Assembly (NCBI GenBank): GCA_900321955.1
Contig: ONXX01000043.1
Coordinates: forward strand, 1-16,266
DNA length: 16,266 nucleotides
Direction of reading: 5' to 3'
Source: an uncultured Bacillota bacterium
GTDB taxonomy: Bacteria; Bacillota_I; Bacilli_A; Erysipelotrichales; Erysipelotrichaceae
The notes below the pieces were generated by a model that did not search any database, had not been told where the DNA came from, and worked only from the letters and a program-made list of their open reading frames with translations. The position numbers and the translations under genes were made by a program. Each line of letters begins with the position of its first letter. Positions within the stretch are counted from its first letter, which is position 1. Positions 1 through 8,159 of the stretch are shown here, piece after piece.

Positions 1-1
1 T

Positions 2-151
<150 letters not shown>

Positions 152-162
152 TCGGGGGCTTA

Positions 163-2289
163 ATGGATAATAACGAAGAGATCGAAATCATTGAAGGCGA
201 ATTCACTCATACGATCTATAAGAGTGATTCCTACATGGTTTCAAAATTTAAAACCGACGATGGGGCCATTACCGTAACAGGCCCTTCTTTTGATTATGAA
301 AGCGGCCAGCGTTATGTCTTAAGCGGCACCTATGTCGATCATCCCCGCTATGGCTTCCAGTTTTCGATGCTGAGCGTGGAGAAATACATTTCCACCAGAA
401 AGGAAGAGATCCTTTCGCTTTTAAAGAGTTCTGCTTTCCCCGGCATCGGCAAAAAAGCAGCGGAAAAGATCTACGAACACTTCGGTGCCGATACCCTCAT
501 GGTTTTAAAGGATCAGCCGGAAAAGATCTATGAAGTGGAGCTTTCGGAAAAACAGTTTTTGTCCATACTGGCCGGTTTTGAATCAATGAGCGATCCGCAA
601 AATGAGATCATTTTGCATCTGGTGTCCAACGGCTTCAACAGCAACGATGCGCAAAAGATCTTTTCCCGCTTCAAGCTGGCAACCAAGGAAGTCGGGGAAG
701 ACAATCCGTTCCGCTACTACACCGAGGTCTATGGGGTTGGCTTTGACAAGGTCAAACGCTACGCTTCGCAGTTTGAATTCGATGATGCGCAAAACAAGTA
801 TCGGGAAGCCTATCTGGTTCATCTGATTTCGGAATACACCTTTGCCAGCGGTGACATGTATCTGAGCTATGAAAAGCTTCTTTCTTTGCTGGAACACTAT
901 GGCCGGATGGAGAATCTTGATGAGATCTTAGAACGCTGCATTGAAAAACAGTATCTTTATCGCAAGTATGAGCGGATTTATCTCTATGGCGATTACTGCG
1001 ATGAATTGTATATTGCCGATTTTCTGAAGTCCTTTAACGGCGGCCTCAATGTCGAAAATGAATTGGTGGAAGAAGGCATTGAAGAAGATGAAAACAAGCT
1101 TTCCATCACCTATCACGAAAAGCAGAAGGAAGCCATCCATGCCTTTTTTGAAAACGATATTTCGATCATCGTCGGCGGTCCCGGTACGGGCAAGACCACT
1201 TTGATCAAAGCGATGGTCGACATCTTCAAGCAGCTCTATCCCTTCGGCAATCTCATCGTGGCAGCGCCGACCGGCCGGGCAGCGAAGAGGATCAACGAGA
1301 TCTGCGATGTCGAATCCAAGACCATCCATTCACTTTTAAAATGGAATAAGGACAACAATACTTTTGTCTATGATGTGGAGAATCCTCTGATGTATGATGC
1401 GATCATCATCGATGAGTTCTCAATGGTCGACAATGCGCTTTTTGCCTCATTACTGAAAGCATCTTCCCGTATCAAGAAGATTGCGATCCTGGGCGACAAC
1501 AACCAGCTTCCTTCGATCAAACCGGGCAATCTGCTCAACGATCTGATTGATTGTCACTCCATACATGTCACCAGGCTGGAATACAATTACCGGCAAAGCG
1601 AAGGCAATGAGATCATTCTCTTAGCCAACGACATCCGAAACGGCGATGTCGATACCAACCGCTATGAAAAGGATATTCAATTCTATGACATCTACCGTGA
1701 TCATTTCGATCTGATCTCTTTGATCGATCAGGATATCAAGGAAGGCTACAGTCTCGATCAGATCCAGTTATTGGCACCGATGTACAAGGGCAACTGGGGC
1801 ATTGATACGCTCAATGTGGAACTGCAGGAAGCCTTCAACCCGGCTGCTTACGACAAGAACGAAAAACGTTTCGGCAAATTCGTTTTCCGGGAAGGGGACA
1901 AGATTTTACAGCTCAAAAACCGGCCGGGAGATGACGTCTTTAACGGCGATATCGGAATTCTTGAAGATATTGATGACAAAGAGAAGAGTTTAATGGTAAA
2001 CTACTCGGGGACCTATGTCTTCTATCCTTATGAGGATCTGAGTGATATCTCCCTGGCCTATGCGCTTTCCGTTCATAAGGCGCAGGGCTCGGAGTATCAG
2101 ATCGTCTACTTTGTCTTCAACCGCAACAATATTCACATGCTGAACAAGAATCTGATCTACACCGCCATATCCAGGGCGAAGAAGAAGCTTGTGATCATTG
2201 GCACAAGACAGTTATTCAAAGAAGGACTGATCAAGGAAATGAAGAGAAGAAATACGGGCCTTAAGGAGTTATTGGAACATGAAAAATGA
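163..2289 (+). CDS. recD2: RecD2-type ATP-dependent DNA helicase (SF1B)
   Basis: A 708-residue 5'-3' DNA helicase of the RecD2/YrrC family, which acts in DNA repair and replication-fork maintenance in bacteria without RecBCD. Helicase motifs are all visible: Walker A GGPGTGKTT (residues 338-346), motif II DEFSMVD (417-423), motif III GDNNQLPS (from 444), the YNYRQSE motif IV, motif V VHKAQGSEY (637-645) and motif VI TAISRAKK (from 667). The N-terminal part has a helix-hairpin-helix FPGIGKKAAEKIYEHFG (about 92-108), as expected for RecD2 rather than RecD. It is somewhat shorter than B. subtilis YrrC but looks complete. The start follows a GGGGG stretch (154-158) four bases upstream. Its last 11 bases overlap the next gene. 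Location just upstream of alaS is the common Firmicutes order. Confidence 0.95.
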   Translation: MDNNEEIEIIEGEFTHTIYKSDSYMVSKFKTDDGAITVTGPSFDYESGQRYVLSGTYVDHPRYGFQFSMLSVEKYISTRKEEILSLLKSSAFPGIGKKAAEKIYEHFGADTLMVLKDQPEKIYEVELSEKQFLSILAGFESMSDPQNEIILHLVSNGFNSNDAQKIFSRFKLATKEVGEDNPFRYYTEVYGVGFDKVKRYASQFEFDDAQNKYREAYLVHLISEYTFASGDMYLSYEKLLSLLEHYGRMENLDEILERCIEKQYLYRKYERIYLYGDYCDELYIADFLKSFNGGLNVENELVEEGIEEDENKLSITYHEKQKEAIHAFFENDISIIVGGPGTGKTTLIKAMVDIFKQLYPFGNLIVAAPTGRAAKRINEICDVESKTIHSLLKWNKDNNTFVYDVENPLMYDAIIIDEFSMVDNALFASLLKASSRIKKIAILGDNNQLPSIKPGNLLNDLIDCHSIHVTRLEYNYRQSEGNEIILLANDIRNGDVDTNRYEKDIQFYDIYRDHFDLISLIDQDIKEGYSLDQIQLLAPMYKGNWGIDTLNVELQEAFNPAAYDKNEKRFGKFVFREGDKILQLKNRPGDDVFNGDIGILEDIDDKEKSLMVNYSGTYVFYPYEDLSDISLAYALSVHKAQGSEYQIVYFVFNRNNIHMLNKNLIYTAISRAKKKLVIIGTRQLFKEGLIKEMKRRNTGLKELLEHEK

Positions 2290-2848
2290 CAGAACTAAAA
2301 AGATTGCCACATTGGGCATTCTGACGGCAGTTGTAATCGTTTTGCAGCTGATGGGATCGTTTATCCGCTTCGGACAGTTTTCGATCTCTCTGGTGCTGAT
2401 CCCGATCGTTGTCGGTGCAGCTTTATACGGACCTCTGGCCGGTGCTTGGCTGGGCTTTGTTTTCTCGCTGGTCGTTCTTTTATCGGGTGATGCTGCCTCT
2501 TTTCTGGCAGTCAATGTCTTCGGCACAATCCTTACCGTTATCGCCAAGGGCACCATTGCCGGATATTTCAGCGGATTAGTCTATAAGATCTTTGCCAACA
2601 AGCCGATGCTTGCAGCAGTCATGGCTGCCTTGGCTTGTCCGTTATGCAATACCGGCATCTTCCTGATCGGCTGTTTCCTGTTTTTTATGCCGACCATTTC
2701 CGGCTGGGCTCAGGCTTTGGGATTTGCCTCAACAGGCTCCTATATCCTGCTTGGCTTAGTCGGCGGAAACTTCTTGTTTGAAGTCTTAAGCAACCTCATA
2801 CTTTCGCCGGCAATTGTCCGCGTGATTAGTATGGGTAAAAACCATTAA
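2279..2848 (+). CDS. ECF-type vitamin transporter S component (substrate unknown)
   Basis: A 189-residue, very hydrophobic protein with about five to six membrane segments, matching the substrate-binding S component of energy-coupling-factor transporters (cluster near FolT/PanT-like proteins). The start MKNDRTKKIATLGILTAVV is typical of that family, with a basic cytoplasmic N terminus followed directly by the first helix. S components bind a vitamin or other micronutrient and use a shared EcfA-EcfA'-EcfT module, which is not encoded here. The substrate cannot be told from sequence by eye. The gene overlaps the end of recD2 by 11 bases, so translation is probably coupled. Its stop is at 2846-2848, and the likely alaS promoter begins immediately after it. 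Confidence 0.8.
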   Translation: MKNDRTKKIATLGILTAVVIVLQLMGSFIRFGQFSISLVLIPIVVGAALYGPLAGAWLGFVFSLVVLLSGDAASFLAVNVFGTILTVIAKGTIAGYFSGLVYKIFANKPMLAAVMAALACPLCNTGIFLIGCFLFFMPTISGWAQALGFASTGSYILLGLVGGNFLFEVLSNLILSPAIVRVISMGKNH

Positions 2849-2851
2849 TTG

Positions 2852-2860
2852 TGTTACTAT
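2852..2860 (+). promoter_or_regulatory. Probable extended -10 promoter of the T-box/alaS unit
   Basis: The sequence TGTTACTAT has the TGn extension followed by TACTAT (four of six matches to TATAAT). It lies just past the stop of the upstream gene and a few bases before the first T-box helix (from 2865), which is where transcription of this leader has to begin. There is no good -35 element, which is usual for extended -10 promoters. Placement is inferred from the leader structure. Confidence 0.45.
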
Positions 2861-2864
2861 ATTG

Positions 2865-3069
2865 AAGAAAGATGAGTAATATAAGGCTTTCCTTGCAGAG
2901 AGTATCTGGCTGGTGAGAAGGTACAGGAAACTTATATGAAGCTGCTTTCTTGTCTTCAGGGCAATGCCTGACGTAGATCTGCGTTAAAGATTCAAGGGCA
3001 AATAGAAATATTTGAACTAAGGTGGTACCGCGTTATTTGACGTCCTTAGATGAGGACGTTTTTATTTTT
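2865..3069 (+). promoter_or_regulatory. T-box riboswitch, alanine specifier (GCU), controlling alaS
   Basis: A tRNA-sensing leader with all main parts visible. Stem I base: AAGAAAG (2865-2871) pairs with CTTTCTT (2945-2951). The specifier loop is formed by ATGAGTA (2872-2878) opposite GAAGCTG (2938-2944), enclosed by ATATAAG (2879-2885) with CTTATAT (2931-2937). The specifier codon is GCT, Ala (2941-2943), followed by the conserved purine. An AGAGAG bulge and GGTGAGAAG apical element follow in the distal stem. The T-box AAGGTGGTACCGCG is at 3019-3032; its TGGT would pair with the ACCA end of an uncharged tRNA with discriminator A, as tRNA-Ala has. In the antiterminator, CTAAGG (3017-3022) pairs with CCTTAG (3044-3049) and GCG (3030-3032) with CGT (3041-3043). 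When tRNA-Ala is uncharged, readthrough into alaS is expected. Confidence 0.96.
3040..3069 (+). terminator. T-box conditional terminator
   Basis: ACGTCCT (3040-3046) and AGGACGT (3053-3059) form a 7-bp stem with a six-base loop, followed by a T-rich run to 3069. Bases 3041-3046 are shared with the antiterminator, so the two structures exclude each other, as expected for transcriptional T-box control in Firmicutes. Confidence 0.93.
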
Positions 3070-3084
3070 CAGGAGGAATAAGCG

Positions 3085-5710
3085 ATGAATTATCTGACAG
3101 GAAATGAAGTAAGAAGAAAATTCTTGGACTTCTTCGTATCAAAAGGCCACATGATCGAACCGGGTGTATCCCTGGTTCCGGTCAACGATCCGACGCTTTT
3201 ATGGATCAATGCCGGTGTTTCCGGATTGAAGAAGTATTTTGACGGCAGAGAAAAGCCAAGATGCAACCGCATCACCAATGCGCAGAAGTGCATCCGTACC
3301 AACGACATTGAAAACGTCGGCAAGACGGCCAGACACCACACATTCTTTGAGATGCTGGGCAACTTCTCGATCGGCGACTACTTTAAGGAAGAAGCGATCT
3401 GCTGGGCATGGGAATTTTTGACTTCACCTGAGTGGATCGGTTTTGACAAGAGCCGCATGTATGTCACCATCTATCCGGATGACAATGAAGCTTACCGCAT
3501 CTGGACGACCAAGACCGATCTGGATCCAAGCCACATCCGCAAGACGGAAGACAACTTCTGAGAGATCGGTGAAGGCCCGGGCGGACCGGACTCCGAGATC
3601 TTCTATGACCGCGGTGAGAAATACGATCCGAAGCATTTAGGTGACAAGCTCTTCTTTGAAGATATTGAAAACGACCGTTACATCGAAGTATGGAATGTCG
3701 TCTTCTCCCAATACAACTGCAAGCCAGATGAGATGCCGCGTTCCCAATACAAGGAACTGCCGCAGAAAAACATCGATACCGGCATGGGTCTTGAAAGACT
3801 GACCGCTCTGATTCAGGAAGGGGAGACCAACTTCGATACCGACTTATTCCTGCCATACATCAAAGAAACAGAAAAGTATGCCAATAAATCCTATGCGGAA
3901 GAAAAGATGGCTTACCGTGTCATCGCCGACCACATCCGTACCTGTGTCTTTGCCTTGGCGGATGGTGCGACGTTCTCCAATGAAGGAAGAGGCTATGTCC
4001 TGCGCCGTGTCCTTAGAAGGGCAATGCGCTATGGCCGCAACATCGGCATTGACAAACCGTTCCTTTACGAACTGGTCGATGTCGTTTGCGAGAATATGAA
4101 GGACTTCTATCCGTATCTGATGGATAAGAAAGAATTCGTCAAAAAGCTCATTTTAAAGGAAGAACAGTCTTTCCTGTTAACGTTATCCAACGGTGAGAAA
4201 CTGCTCGCAGATGAGCTGAAAAAGGCCTCAAACGGCGTTTTAAGCGGTGAAGTGATCTTCAAACTCTACGATACCTACGGATTCCCGAAAGAGATGACCA
4301 TCGAATCGGCGGAAGACAAGGGATTAAAGTGCGACATCGAAGGTTTCAACAAGTGTATGGAAAGACAGCGTGAGATGGCCAGAAATGCCAGAGACGTCGA
4401 AGAGTCCATGCATAACCAGTCGCAGGATCTTCTGGAATTCAAGGAACCTTTCACTTTTACAGGTTATGAAAAAGACGAAGATGAATCTGTTGTCAATGGC
4501 TTATTCATCTCCGGCAGCAAGGTCGATGAAATCAGCGAACAGGGTGAAGTCTCCTTCGATCATTCCTGCTTCTATGCCGAATCCGGCGGCCAGATCGCCG
4601 ATAAAGGCATCATTTACAATGATCACTGCAAGGCTGAAGTCCTCGATGTCAAGAAAGCACCGAATGGACAGTATCTGCATCATGTCAAGGTAAGTGAAGG
4701 AAGCATCCATGTCGGTGATGAATTCAAACTGCAGATCAACGCGGCAGATCGCGGCAGATCGTCAGATGATCCGTGCTAACCACTCTTCTGTCCACCTCCT
4801 TCAGGCAGCACTGATCGAAGTACTGGGCAATCATATCGCCCAGGCAGGTTCTTATGTCTGCAAGGATTATGCAAGATTTGACTTCTCGCATTACGAGAAA
4901 GTTTCAAGAGAACAGCTTGATCAGGTCGAAGCTCTGGTCAATTCCTATATTGCCAGACAGCTTCCGATCACTACTGAAGTGCTTTCAATTGAAGATGCCA
5001 AGAAGACCGGCGCCATCGCCTTATTCGATGAGAAGTACGGCGATAAGGTCAGAGTCGTCTCCATGGGCGATGTCTCCAAGGAATTCTGCGGCGGCACCCA
5101 CGCCTTCAATACAGCCGACCTGGGTGTCTTCAAGATCAACTACGAAGAATCCATCGGTTCCGGTATTCGCCGAATCGAATGCTGCACCAAGACAAAGGCC
5201 TATGAAGGCTTCAAGGATTACGAGAACCGTCTGACGGCCATCATGGAAGAACTGAAGTTAAAGAACTTCGACATGATCATGGATCGTCTGCAGCAGATGA
5301 AGAATGAAAATGCCCAGCTTAACAGTGAGCTCAAGACGATCAAGGAAAAGCTGATGAACGAAGAAGCCAATTCCTTGGTCTCCAAAGCCAAGGACAACGG
5401 CAAGTTCAAATACCTCTTACTGTCTCTGGATTCTTATTCCGGCAACCTGAAGGACTACGCCAACGGCATCAAGAACAAGCTGGACGGCGGCTTTGTCTTC
5501 ATTGTCAATAAGAACAACGATCGTCTTTCGATGGTCGCAGCTGCTTCTGACAAGGTCATTGGCCAAGGCATCAAGTGCGGCGAAGTCATATCCAAAGTCT
5601 GCGCTCTTGCCAATGGCAAAGGCGGCGGCAGACCGGATCTGGCACAGGGCGGCGGCAGCAACGCCGATCCGCAGATGCTGATCGATGAGGTCGAAAAACT
5701 GCTCGTTTAA
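3085..5710 (+). pseudogene. alaS: Alanine--tRNA ligase, interrupted by an in-frame TGA and a 10-bp duplication
   Basis: Alanyl-tRNA synthetase, which charges tRNA-Ala and hydrolyses mischarged Ser/Gly. The start has an AGGAGG site (3071-3076) eight bases upstream. As read, the gene is three pieces: 3085-3561, 3562-4779 in the same frame, and a shifted frame to 5710. The first break is TGA (3559-3561) at residue 159, in DNF-stop-EIGEGPGGPDSEI, where the family has Trp. The second is a tandem 10-bp repeat at 4741-4760; removing one copy restores NAADRQMIRANHSSVHLL. With both corrected the protein has 871 residues, the usual family length. Visible parts: catalytic-core [10 protein letters not shown] and GMGLERL, editing-site HSSVH and CGGTH, and the C-Ala GGGRPDLAQGGG element. 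The T-box upstream is intact, so loss would be recent, or the breaks are sequence errors. Identity is certain; functional state is not. Confidence 0.93.
4741..4760 (+). repeat. Exact 10-bp tandem duplication inside alaS
   Basis: GCGGCAGATC occurs twice in direct succession (4741-4750 and 4751-4760). Ten bases shift the frame by one. Reading across with a single copy gives the expected alaS sequence N-A-A-D-R-Q-M-I-R before the editing-domain histidine motif. With both copies, translation ends at the TAA at 4777-4779. Confidence 0.95.
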
Positions 5711-5725
5711 GATACCCAGATAGTG

Positions 5726-5731
5726 TATAAT
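5726..5731 (+). promoter_or_regulatory. Possible -10 element upstream of ireB
   Basis: A perfect TATAAT lies 22 bases before the ireB start, between the alaS stop and the ireB ribosome binding site. No convincing -35 hexamer is seen at 16-18 bases. It could let ireB and the following genes be expressed independently of the T-box. Confidence 0.4.
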
Positions 5732-5752
5732 GAAGTTTGGGAGGTGCATGAT

Positions 5753-6007
5753 ATGGCTAACAGTTCCAGAACGATGTTATTTACTTCGGAAGAGATCAAG
5801 CGTGAGAATATGAAACAGCTTCTCAAGGAAGTTTCGCAGGCCCTTGAAGAGAGGGGCTACAATGCGGTAAACCAGATCTCCGGTTATTTGATCAGCAATG
5901 ATCCGGCCTACATTTCATCTCACAAAAATGCCCGCAATAATATCCAGCAGGTTGAACGGTACGAGATTATCGAAGAGCTTGTTCGGTATTATCTTGAAAG
6001 CAAATGA
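5753..6007 (+). CDS. ireB: IreB family regulatory phosphoprotein (UPF0297)
   Basis: An 84-residue protein of the IreB/YrzL family. In Enterococcus faecalis IreB is a small phosphoprotein substrate of the Ser/Thr kinase IreK and lowers intrinsic cephalosporin resistance. Family hallmarks are the central GYNAVNQISGYLISNDPAYI, followed by SSHKNARN and the C-terminal helix RYEIIEELVRYYLES. Thr7 and Thr11 in the N-terminal tail are candidate phosphorylation sites by analogy only. The start at 5753 is chosen because GGAGGTG (5740-5746) is correctly spaced and the family begins close to this Met; an upstream in-frame start would add a non-conserved stretch. It follows alaS directly, which is the conserved Firmicutes order. 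Confidence 0.92.
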   Translation: MANSSRTMLFTSEEIKRENMKQLLKEVSQALEERGYNAVNQISGYLISNDPAYISSHKNARNNIQQVERYEIIEELVRYYLESK

Positions 6008-6052
6008 TATGAGCATTTCCAAAAACCATTAAAGAATCAATGAAAGAATAGT

Positions 6053-6073
6053 ACTCTCCGCCATGCGGAGAGT
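6053..6073 (+). terminator. Hairpin after ireB, possible weak terminator
   Basis: ACTCTCCGC (6053-6061) pairs perfectly with GCGGAGAGT (6065-6073) around a three-base loop: a 9-bp stem. The following bases are CTATTTC, a poor T tract, so it may be a partial terminator, an attenuator or an RNA-stability element. It lies in the 99-base gap between ireB and the DUF1292 gene. Confidence 0.5.
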
Positions 6074-6106
6074 CTATTTCGTAAATGAGTATAGAAAGTT
6101 AACCCT

Positions 6107-6346
6107 ATGAAAGAAAACTCGATTTTTATTACGGATGAAGACGGCAAAGAAGTCGAAATGAAGATTTTGATGACGTTTGAAGCCAATCAGAAAAAGTATG
6201 TCGTCGTCTATGACGAAAAAAACGAAGATGAACTCTATCCCTTCGTTTACGATGATGAAGGCAATCTCTTTGCGGTCGAGGACGAAGAAGAGATGGCTAT
6301 GATCGATGAGGTCGTTTCCGCTTATGAAGAAGAAGAAAAAGAATAA
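6107..6346 (+). CDS. DUF1292 family protein (YrzB-like)
   Basis: A 79-residue acidic cytoplasmic protein. The pattern FITDEDGKEVEMKILMTFE followed by KKYVVVYDEKNEDELYPFVYD matches the DUF1292/YrzB family: a nucleic-acid-free small beta domain with an Asp/Glu-rich tail. The molecular role is unknown in the family. Firmicutes usually carry it between ruvX and mltG, or next to alaS and ireB, as here. The ribosome binding site is weak (GAAAG at 6094-6098). Its 3' end overlaps the start of mltG by about 23 bases, suggesting coupled translation. Confidence 0.82.
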   Translation: MKENSIFITDEDGKEVEMKILMTFEANQKKYVVVYDEKNEDELYPFVYDDEGNLFAVEDEEEMAMIDEVVSAYEEEEKE

Positions 6347-7484
6347 GAATAAAATTCTGATTGCGATCTTCGCCGTCCTTTTCATCATTATTGCATTAGT
6401 CGTCGGCATTTCAATCTATGTGAAGTCCTGCTTAAAACCAACGGATGCGTTTTTGAACGGACAGGTTTGCGAAGAAGGGCAGGATGTTCCTTGTGATTTC
6501 ACAGTCTTTATCGTCGATGAAGGTGCCTATGGCAAGTCAACCTTGGACAAGCTGCAGGAAAAAGGCATCATCAAGAATTCCGATATCGTCTACTACTACA
6601 ACAGGATCTTCAGCGGCTATTCTTTTGCGGCCGGTTATTTCGAGCTTCCTCATACCGTAGATGACGGTAATGGCGGCAAGCGTCCGATCACCCTGGAGGA
6701 ACTGATGGCCTTTTTGGCAAATCCGGCCAACGCTCATCAGGACACGGTGACCATTGCCTTTGACGAAGGTGATTTCATCCGCCATTATGCGGAGAAGATC
6801 GGTGAATCAACGACCGTATCGGCACAAGAGATCCTGGATTACTGGAATGACGAAGCCGTGGTGCGTTCCTACATGAAGGATTATCCGTTCCTTACCGATG
6901 CGATCTTCAACGAAAACGTCAAATATCTTCTGGAAGGCTATCTCTTCCCGGATACCTATGAGTTCTTTGAGTTCACCAATCCGGATGAGATCACCAGAAA
7001 GATGCTGGACCGCACTTTAGAGATCTATGAAAAGCACAAGAGCGAGTTCGATGCATCGGAATTCTCGATCCATGAAGTCTTCACACTGGCTTCCATCGTT
7101 CAATGGGAATCCGGTTCCATGGAAGATTCCAAGCTGATTGCCGGTGTCTTTGTGACCCGTCTTAAAGAACCGGAAGTTCTGGCTTCGACAGTCACTGCAT
7201 GTTATGCCTTTGATTTGACAAAGGATGAATGTTATGAAGTGGGCGATACCCTGGATTACACATGGCGTGATGATCCGTACAACACCTATACGAATCAGGG
7301 CTTGCCGCCGGGACCGGTCTGCTGTCCGAATGAGACAGCTTTGATCGCGGCTTTGAATCCGGATTCTTCTCAGGGTTATTTCTTCTTCTGCGCCGATATG
7401 TGCAACGGCGGTACGGTCTTTGCCAGGACCTATGAAGAACACGAATACAACATCGAACATTATTATCTTGCTTGCGATTATTAA
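6324..7484 (+). CDS. mltG: Endolytic murein transglycosylase MltG
   Basis: A 386-residue membrane-anchored lytic transglycosylase (YceG family) that cuts nascent peptidoglycan glycan strands and so sets strand length. It starts with a lysine-rich cytoplasmic tail and one membrane helix (about residues 11-34), leaving the rest outside. Family motifs are visible: GYLFPDTYEFFE, ASIVQWES and YNTYTNQGLPPGPVCCPNE. The Glu in ASIVQWES (Glu262) aligns with catalytic Glu218 of E. coli MltG (ASIIEKET). The Met at 6324 is preferred to the one at 6306, because it directly precedes the basic anchor and has GAGG at 6308-6311. The gene overlaps the DUF1292 gene and ends 14 bases before udk. Confidence 0.93.
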   Translation: MKKKKKNKNKILIAIFAVLFIIIALVVGISIYVKSCLKPTDAFLNGQVCEEGQDVPCDFTVFIVDEGAYGKSTLDKLQEKGIIKNSDIVYYYNRIFSGYSFAAGYFELPHTVDDGNGGKRPITLEELMAFLANPANAHQDTVTIAFDEGDFIRHYAEKIGESTTVSAQEILDYWNDEAVVRSYMKDYPFLTDAIFNENVKYLLEGYLFPDTYEFFEFTNPDEITRKMLDRTLEIYEKHKSEFDASEFSIHEVFTLASIVQWESGSMEDSKLIAGVFVTRLKEPEVLASTVTACYAFDLTKDECYEVGDTLDYTWRDDPYNTYTNQGLPPGPVCCPNETALIAALNPDSSQGYFFFCADMCNGGTVFARTYEEHEYNIEHYYLACDY

Positions 7485-7498
7485 AGAAGGAGATCAAT

Positions 7499-8137
7499 AT
7501 GCTTAAGCACAAACCTGTCGTTATCGGTATCGCCGGAGGAACCTGCTCGGGGAAATCTTCGATCGCCGGCATCCTCATTGACGAATTCAGATATACCAAT
7601 TCGATCAATATCATCAGAGAAGACGACTACTACAAAGATCAGTCCCATCTGCCGATGGAAGAGAGGGCCAAGACCAACTATGACCATCCGCTGGCTTTTG
7701 ACTTTGATCTGATGATCGATCATCTGAATAAACTGATCGCCGGTGAAACGATCGAAAAGCCGACCTACGATTACACGGTCCACAACCGTTCCAATGTGAC
7801 GGAGATCGTTCACCCGAGTGATGTGCTTATTATTGAAGGCCTTTTTGCCTTATATACCAGAGAGATCAGAGATCTTGAAGACATCAAGATCTTCGTTGAT
7901 ACACCGGCTGATATCCGCTTTATCCGCCGTTTGAAAAGAGACGTCAAGGAAAGAGCCAGAACGATCGAATCGATTACCGATCAGTATCTGACGACCGTCA
8001 AACCGATGCACGACCAGTTCCTGGAGCCGACAAAGCAGTTTGCCGACATCATTATCCCGCAGGGTAAATCCAACACGGTTGCCATCGATCTGCTCAAGAC
8101 GAAAATCAATAGTATATTAAATGAGAAAATGATATAA
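7499..8137 (+). CDS. udk: Uridine kinase
   Basis: A 212-residue uridine/cytidine kinase that phosphorylates uridine or cytidine to the monophosphate using ATP or GTP in pyrimidine salvage. The P-loop is GGTCSGKS (residues 13-20). Other family signatures are YDHPLAFDFDL, YDYTVHNRS, VLIIEGLFALY, and the lid region RFIRRLKRDVKERART. The length is normal. The start at 7499 is preferred over the longer in-frame 7472 start because AAGGAG (7487-7492) is ideally spaced and the upstream extension lies inside mltG. In B. subtilis the order is also mltG (yrrL) ... udk - greA, though yrrM, yrrN and yrrO lie between there and are absent here. Confidence 0.95.
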   Translation: MLKHKPVVIGIAGGTCSGKSSIAGILIDEFRYTNSINIIREDDYYKDQSHLPMEERAKTNYDHPLAFDFDLMIDHLNKLIAGETIEKPTYDYTVHNRSNVTEIVHPSDVLIIEGLFALYTREIRDLEDIKIFVDTPADIRFIRRLKRDVKERARTIESITDQYLTTVKPMHDQFLEPTKQFADIIIPQGKSNTVAIDLLKTKINSILNEKMI

Positions 8138-8138
8138 T
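8133..8138 (+). promoter_or_regulatory. Possible -10 element upstream of greA
   Basis: A perfect TATAAT overlaps the udk stop codon, 21 bases before the greA start. The -35 region is poor. It may give greA its own transcript in addition to readthrough from udk. Confidence 0.35.
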
Positions 8139-8159
8139 TCACTAGATTGGGAGGGCAAT

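Noticed and set aside
928..1329. Long minus-strand frames opposite recD2, alaS, mltG and others as antisense genes
   Set aside because: They mirror strongly conserved + strand proteins, lack ribosome binding sites and have no recognisable family; they are codon-bias shadows.
2837..2848. AAAAACCATTAA at 2837-2848 repeated at 6021-6032 as a possible dispersed element
   Set aside because: The match is only 12 AT-rich bases with no shared flanks; chance is likely.
3559..3561. UGA read as selenocysteine or as a reassigned Trp codon genome-wide
   Set aside because: Other Trp codons checked are TGG and several genes end in TGA. The position is Trp in the family rather than Cys, and I see no clear selenocysteine insertion hairpin just downstream. 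A point lesion or sequence error is simpler.
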